Shown here one piece after another: positions 16,361-19,571 of a DNA stretch of 19,571 bases. Location of the stretch: positions 1-19,571 of the forward strand of contig JAPOPO010000577.1 in assembly GCA_026712885.1 (NCBI GenBank), written 5' to 3'. A program made the position numbers and the translations under genes. The stretch's first letter is position 1, and each line of letters opens with the position of its first letter. The notes under the pieces were generated by a model. The model ran no database searches and was not told the DNA's origin. It saw nothing but the letters and a program-made list of their open reading frames with translations. The DNA is from Rhodospirillales bacterium (GTDB taxonomy: Bacteria > Pseudomonadota > Alphaproteobacteria > UBA828).

Positions 16361-17419
16361 TCAGGCGGCCTTGGAGCCTAGCGGTTGACCGCCGCCCAAG
16401 CGGTTGAAGACGGCCAACGATTCCTCGATCAGCGCGCGCTCCAGCCCGCGCACGATGAAGACGACGCGAGATTGGCGGCTCTCGTCGGGCCAGGCGTCGA
16501 GGTGCATTGGCGGGTGGATGATGTGCTGCACGCCGTTGATGACGACCGGCGTCTCCACGCCCTCGACGTTCAGCAGCCCCTTCACCCGCAGGATGTCCTC
16601 GCCGTGGGTGTGCAGCAGCATGGTGAGCCAGATGCCGAAGGCGGTCCAATCGACCGGCTCGTCATGGACCAGGCAAAAGGAATGGATGCTGGCGTCGTGC
16701 CGGTTCACGTCGTGACCATGGCCGCGGTGTGCGTGCGGCGCCTCCGCCTCCGCCTCGATCCAGCGCAGCACTTCCTGGCCTTTTTCGGCAGGGTCGTAGA
16801 CATCGGCGCGGAGCACGCGCTCCACATCGACCTCACCGTGCTGGCCGATCAGGAATTCGGCGGACGGATTGATTTGGTCTAGCCGCTGCCGCAGCGTTTC
16901 GACCGCTTCTGCCTCCGCGATATCGGTCTTGGTCAGCACGATGCGGTCCGCCACCGCCGCCTGCTTGAGCGATTCCTCCTGGCGGTCGAGCTGGTCAAGG
17001 CCGTTCACGGCATCGACCGTGGTGATGATCGTGCCGAGCCGATAGTGGTAGCGAAGCGAGACGTCGTTCATCAGCGTGGCCAGGATCGGCGCAGGGTCGG
17101 CGAGCCCGGTGGTCTCGACGATCATGCGGCGGTAGGGCGGCACGATGCCGCGCGCACGCTTGTCGTGGACCTCCATGATCGCCTGCTTCAGGTCGTCGCG
17201 GATGGTGCAGCAGAGGCAGCCGCTAGAGAGCAGGACCGTGCTCTCGTCCACGGATTCCACGAGCTGGTGGTCGATGCCGACTTCGCCGAACTCGTTGATG
17301 AGCACCGCTGCGTCGCCGAGCGAGGGATGCTTCAGCAGGCGGTTGAGCAGCGTCGTCTTGCCGCTGCCCAGGAAGCCCGTCAGCACGATAATCGGCGTCA
17401 GTTCGGTATAGGCGCTCAG
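16361..17419 (-). CDS. COG0523/CobW-family metal-chaperone GTPase with a probable CTG start
   Basis: This is a G3E GTPase of the CobW/CobN/YjiA/ZNG1 group, which deliver or insert metal ions into client proteins. From CTG 17419 it is 352 residues: TPIIVLTGFLGSGKTTLL (8-25, Walker A with its leading beta-strand), the metal-binding GCLCC (67-71), VETTGLADP (101-109), TKTD (163-166, guanine recognition) and a CobW C-terminal domain. A histidine-rich loop, HAHRGHGHDVNRH (229-241), probably binds metal. The only conventional start is GTG 17386, which would remove the strand before the P-loop. Between the fdhD stop and that GTG there is no ATG, GTG or TTG in frame, but CTG 17419 has GGAGAG six bases upstream. 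The client may be a metalloenzyme linked to fdhD; cobalamin synthesis is not indicated. Confidence 0.92.
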   Translation of the reverse strand: MSAYTELTPIIVLTGFLGSGKTTLLNRLLKHPSLGDAAVLINEFGEVGIDHQLVESVDESTVLLSSGCLCCTIRDDLKQAIMEVHDKRARGIVPPYRRMIVETTGLADPAPILATLMNDVSLRYHYRLGTIITTVDAVNGLDQLDRQEESLKQAAVADRIVLTKTDIAEAEAVETLRQRLDQINPSAEFLIGQHGEVDVERVLRADVYDPAEKGQEVLRWIEAEAEAPHAHRGHGHDVNRHDASIHSFCLVHDEPVDWTAFGIWLTMLLHTHGEDILRVKGLLNVEGVETPVVINGVQHIIHPPMHLDAWPDESRQSRVVFIVRGLERALIEESLAVFNRLGGGQPLGSKAA

Positions 17420-17425
17420 CGCGGT

Positions 17426-17431
17426 CTCTCC
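17426..17431 (-). promoter_or_regulatory. Ribosome binding site supporting the CTG start of the CobW-family gene
   Basis: On the minus strand GGAGAG is followed six bases later by CTG 17419, then codons for SAYTELTPIIVLTGF. The spacing is ideal for CTG 17419 and much too far (39 bases) from GTG 17386. Confidence 0.6.
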
Positions 17432-17464
17432 TGCATTGCCTGCGCTCCGGGGCGGGCGGGCCGG

Positions 17465-18349
17465 TCAGGCCGCGTCCTCGGCCGCAACGCTGCCCTTGCG
17501 CCGGTGGCGCTTCGCCTCGTCGGCAATCGCCGACGCATCGGCATCGTAGACAAGGCGGTCGATGCCCGCGAGCGCGATGAAGCGCTTGCCGCGCGCGCGC
17601 CCGATCAGCGTGAGATTGGCCTGGCGGGCGAGCTCGACACCCCAGGCGGTGAAGCCCGAGCGCGAAATCAGGATCGGGATGCCCATCGTCACCGTCTTGA
17701 TGACCATCTCGCTGGTGAGCCGGCCCGTGGTGTACATGATCTTGCCGGCGGCCCCGATGCCGTTCTGGAACATGTAGCCCGCGATCTTGTCGATGGCGTT
17801 GTGCCGGCCGACATCCTCCATGTAGATGAGCGGCCGCGACTCTTCGCACAGCACGCAGCCGTGGATGGCGCCCGCCGCGAGATAGAGGCTCGGCTGCATG
17901 TTGATGGCCCGGCTTAGCGCATAGAGCCATGAGGTCTTGAGGCGGGCCTCCGGGTCCAGCACGGTCGCCTCGAAACGCTCCATCAGGTCGCCGAACACCG
18001 TGCCCTGGGCGCAGCCCGAGGTGAGCGTCTTCTTGCGCAGCGTCTCTTCGAAATCGGTCTCGCGCTTGGTGCGGACGACGACGGTCTCGATGTCCTCGTC
18101 GTAGTCTATGCCCGTCACCTCGTCGTCGTGGCGCAGCATGTTCTGGTTGAGCAGATAACCCAAAGCCAGATACTCGGGGTAATCGCGGATCGTCATCACC
18201 GTGACGATCTCCTGCCCATTGAGGAAAAGCGTCAGCGGGCGTTCTTCGATGACCCGTGCTTCGACGGCTGCACCGTCCTGATCCACGCCGTCGAGCAGGC
18301 GCGTGAGGCGCCCGTCCTCGGGATCCGGCTTGACCACGAATGTCCGCAT
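17465..18349 (-). CDS. fdhD: Formate dehydrogenase accessory sulfurtransferase FdhD (variant cysteine pattern)
   Basis: FdhD passes sulfur from the cysteine desulfurase to the molybdenum cofactor of formate dehydrogenase. The 294-residue product has ERPLTLFLNGQEIVTVMTIRDYPEYLALGYLL (36-67) and EDVGRHNAIDKIAGYMF (178-194), with GRHNA (181-185) strongly conserved, then TGRLTSEMVIKTVTMGIPILISRS. The catalytic loop reads TLTSGCAQGT with a single Cys113. E. coli has GCGVCG, with Cys121 and Cys124; Cys121 is the essential one. A second pair, Cys165 and Cys168 (HGCVLCEE), lies just before GRHNA. No formate dehydrogenase gene is in the window. The start ATG 18349 has no clear Shine-Dalgarno site. The CobW-family gene begins 45 bases downstream in the same frame. 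Confidence 0.92.
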   Translation of the reverse strand: MRTFVVKPDPEDGRLTRLLDGVDQDGAAVEARVIEERPLTLFLNGQEIVTVMTIRDYPEYLALGYLLNQNMLRHDDEVTGIDYDEDIETVVVRTKRETDFEETLRKKTLTSGCAQGTVFGDLMERFEATVLDPEARLKTSWLYALSRAINMQPSLYLAAGAIHGCVLCEESRPLIYMEDVGRHNAIDKIAGYMFQNGIGAAGKIMYTTGRLTSEMVIKTVTMGIPILISRSGFTAWGVELARQANLTLIGRARGKRFIALAGIDRLVYDADASAIADEAKRHRRKGSVAAEDAA

Positions 18350-18377
18350 GGGACGCAGGGTGCCACGGCCTTGCGCC

Positions 18378-18391
18378 GGGTTCCAGAACCC
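18378..18391. promoter_or_regulatory. Perfect 14-bp palindrome between fdhD and argH
   Basis: GGGTTCCAGAACCC is a perfect palindrome 28 bases upstream of the fdhD start codon and 67 bases before argH. An overlapping inverted repeat, GCAGGGT (18355-18361) with ACCCTGC (18388-18394), could form an alternative stem. The site is suited to a dimeric repressor or activator of the fdhD operon, but no regulator is encoded nearby and no good -35/-10 pair was found in this 109-base divergent gap. Confidence 0.35.
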
Positions 18392-18458
18392 TGCATCCGG
18401 CTCCTATTCCGGCAGGACTCTGCGATACTAGTTGAAGTAGCGGTGGAGTCGCCGATTC

Positions 18459-19571
18459 ATGACACGCAGGACATCTCCGGCTGAGCCGCCGGCGCCCGAG
18501 TCGGACTCCGCGAACGCGCCCAACCGCATGTGGGGCGGCCGCTTCGAGGCATCGCCCGACGAGGTGATGGAGGCGATCAACGCGTCCATCGACTTCGACC
18601 GCAGGCTCTATGCCGAGGACATCGCGGGCTCCATCGCCCATGTGACCATGCTGGCCAAGCAGGGCATCGTCTCGCGGGACGACGCCGCAGCGATTGCGGA
18701 CGGGCTGCGCCGGGTGCAGGCGGAGATCGAGGCCGGTGGCTTCCCCTTCGACCGCGCGCTCGAAGACATCCACATGAACATCGAGGCCCGGCTCGCGGCA
18801 TTGATCGGCCCGGCCGCCGGACGGCTCCACACCGCGCGCTCGCGCAACGACCAGGCTGCGCCCGATCTGCGCCTCTGGCTGCGCGCGCGGCTGGACCAGG
18901 CCGACGAGGCCTGCCGGGCCCTTCAGGCCGCGCTGATCGACCGGGCCGAAGAGCACGCGGCCACGGTCATGCCGGGCTTCACCCACCTGCAGGTGGCGCA
19001 GCCGGTCTCCTTCGGCCATCACCTGCTCGCCTATGTCGAGATGATCGGCCGCGACCGCGGGCGCCTCGCCGACTGCCGCAGGCGCCTCAACGAATCGCCG
19101 CTCGGCGCCGCCGCGCTCGCCGGGACCTCGTTTCCCATCGACCGCGCCATGACAGCCGAGGCGCTCGGCTTCAACCGGCCGGCAGCCAATTCCATCGACG
19201 CGGTTTCCGACCGCGACTTCGTCGTGGAGGCGCTCGCGGCGGCGGCGTTGATCGCCATGCACCTCTCACGCTTCGCCGAGGAGCTGGTGCTCTGGTCGAG
19301 CGCGCAGTTCGGCTTCATCGCGCTCTCCGACCGCTTCTCGACCGGCAGCTCGATCATGCCGCAGAAGCGCAACCCCGACGCTGCCGAGCTGGTGCGCGGC
19401 AAGAGCGGGCGCATCGTCGGCGCGCTGATAAGCCTGCTCACCATGATGAAGGGCCTCGCGCTCACCTATTCGAAGGACATGCAGGAGGACAAGGAGCCCC
19501 TCTTCGATGCCTTCGATTCGCTCGCGCTCTGCCTCGCGGCAACGACGGGCATGGTGCGAGATATGTCCGTG
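18459..19571 (+). CDS. argH: Argininosuccinate lyase (ArgH), 3' truncated by window edge
   Basis: ArgH splits argininosuccinate into arginine and fumarate, the last step of arginine synthesis. From ATG 18459, 371 codons are visible and open to the edge; the usual length is about 460-470. Motifs are MWGGRFEASPD (24-34), LEDIHMNIEARL (101-112), HTARSRNDQ (124-132), MPGFTHLQVAQPVSFGHH (171-188, His176), and the fumarase-superfamily signature GSSIMPQKRNPD (296-307) with the catalytic Ser in the mobile loop. After SRNDQ the sequence is Ala-Ala-Pro-Asp where the family nearly always has Val-Ala/Val-Thr-Asp. ATG 18459 has GGTGGAG ten bases upstream. ATG 18528, directly before WGGRF, is a possible later start. 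It is divergent from fdhD. Confidence 0.95.
   Translation, partial: MTRRTSPAEPPAPESDSANAPNRMWGGRFEASPDEVMEAINASIDFDRRLYAEDIAGSIAHVTMLAKQGIVSRDDAAAIADGLRRVQAEIEAGGFPFDRALEDIHMNIEARLAALIGPAAGRLHTARSRNDQAAPDLRLWLRARLDQADEACRALQAALIDRAEEHAATVMPGFTHLQVAQPVSFGHHLLAYVEMIGRDRGRLADCRRRLNESPLGAAALAGTSFPIDRAMTAEALGFNRPAANSIDAVSDRDFVVEALAAAALIAMHLSRFAEELVLWSSAQFGFIALSDRFSTGSSIMPQKRNPDAAELVRGKSGRIVGALISLLTMMKGLALTYSKDMQEDKEPLFDAFDSLALCLAATTGMVRDMSV

Noticed and set aside
17045..17917. 290-codon plus-strand frame across the CobW gene and fdhD
   Set aside because: It is antisense to two well-supported genes and has no motif of its own.
17223..19262. 679-codon minus-strand open frame across argH and fdhD
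   Set aside because: It runs antisense to argH and out of frame with fdhD. Its translation is low-complexity Arg/Gly/His-rich sequence.

Overview
The window is GC-rich DNA from what looks like an alphaproteobacterium, possibly close to the Rhodospirillales (inferred). The best evidence is FtsZ, which ends in the alphaproteobacterial tail LEIPAFLRRQAN after a very long linker. The order murF-mraY-murD-ftsW-murG-murC-murB-ddl-ftsQ-ftsA-ftsZ-lpxC also fits. No mobile element, CRISPR array, tRNA or rRNA was seen.

Region 1 (1-12981, + strand) is the distal part of the division and cell wall (dcw) cluster. Its enzymes make UDP-MurNAc-pentapeptide (MurB, MurC, MurD, Ddl, MurF), load it on the lipid carrier (MraY) and convert it to lipid II (MurG). 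FtsW polymerises the glycan, and FtsQ, FtsA and FtsZ organise the divisome. Junctions are very tight: ATGA, GTGA and TTGA stop/start overlaps are frequent, and murD, ftsW, murG and ftsA appear to use GTG or TTG. The ftsQ-ftsA junction is odd: a nine-codon reading frame there looks like the missing N-terminus of FtsA in the wrong frame.

Region 2 (12982-13221) is the only long gap in the cluster, between ftsZ and lpxC. It holds an imperfect 39-bp tandem repeat and then an 85-nt element. In that element two 16-nt arms pair along their full length (14 Watson-Crick plus 2 G-U pairs in + strand RNA) around smaller hairpins. This is the least explained part of the window and may be a leader RNA for lpxC or an intergenic repeat element.

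Region 3 (13222-15324, + strand) is lpxC, the committed step of lipid A synthesis, then a zinc-independent MDR oxidoreductase with a TTG start.

Region 4 (18349 down to 15352, - strand) is a probable four-gene operon: fdhD (sulfurtransferase for formate dehydrogenase maturation), a COG0523/CobW GTPase that seems to start at CTG, a VOC-fold protein and a small FMN-barrel (PPOX-like) protein. Region 5 (18459 to the end, + strand) is the first 371 codons of argH, divergent from fdhD. Most of the window is conserved housekeeping sequence; the interest lies at the gene junctions and in region 2.
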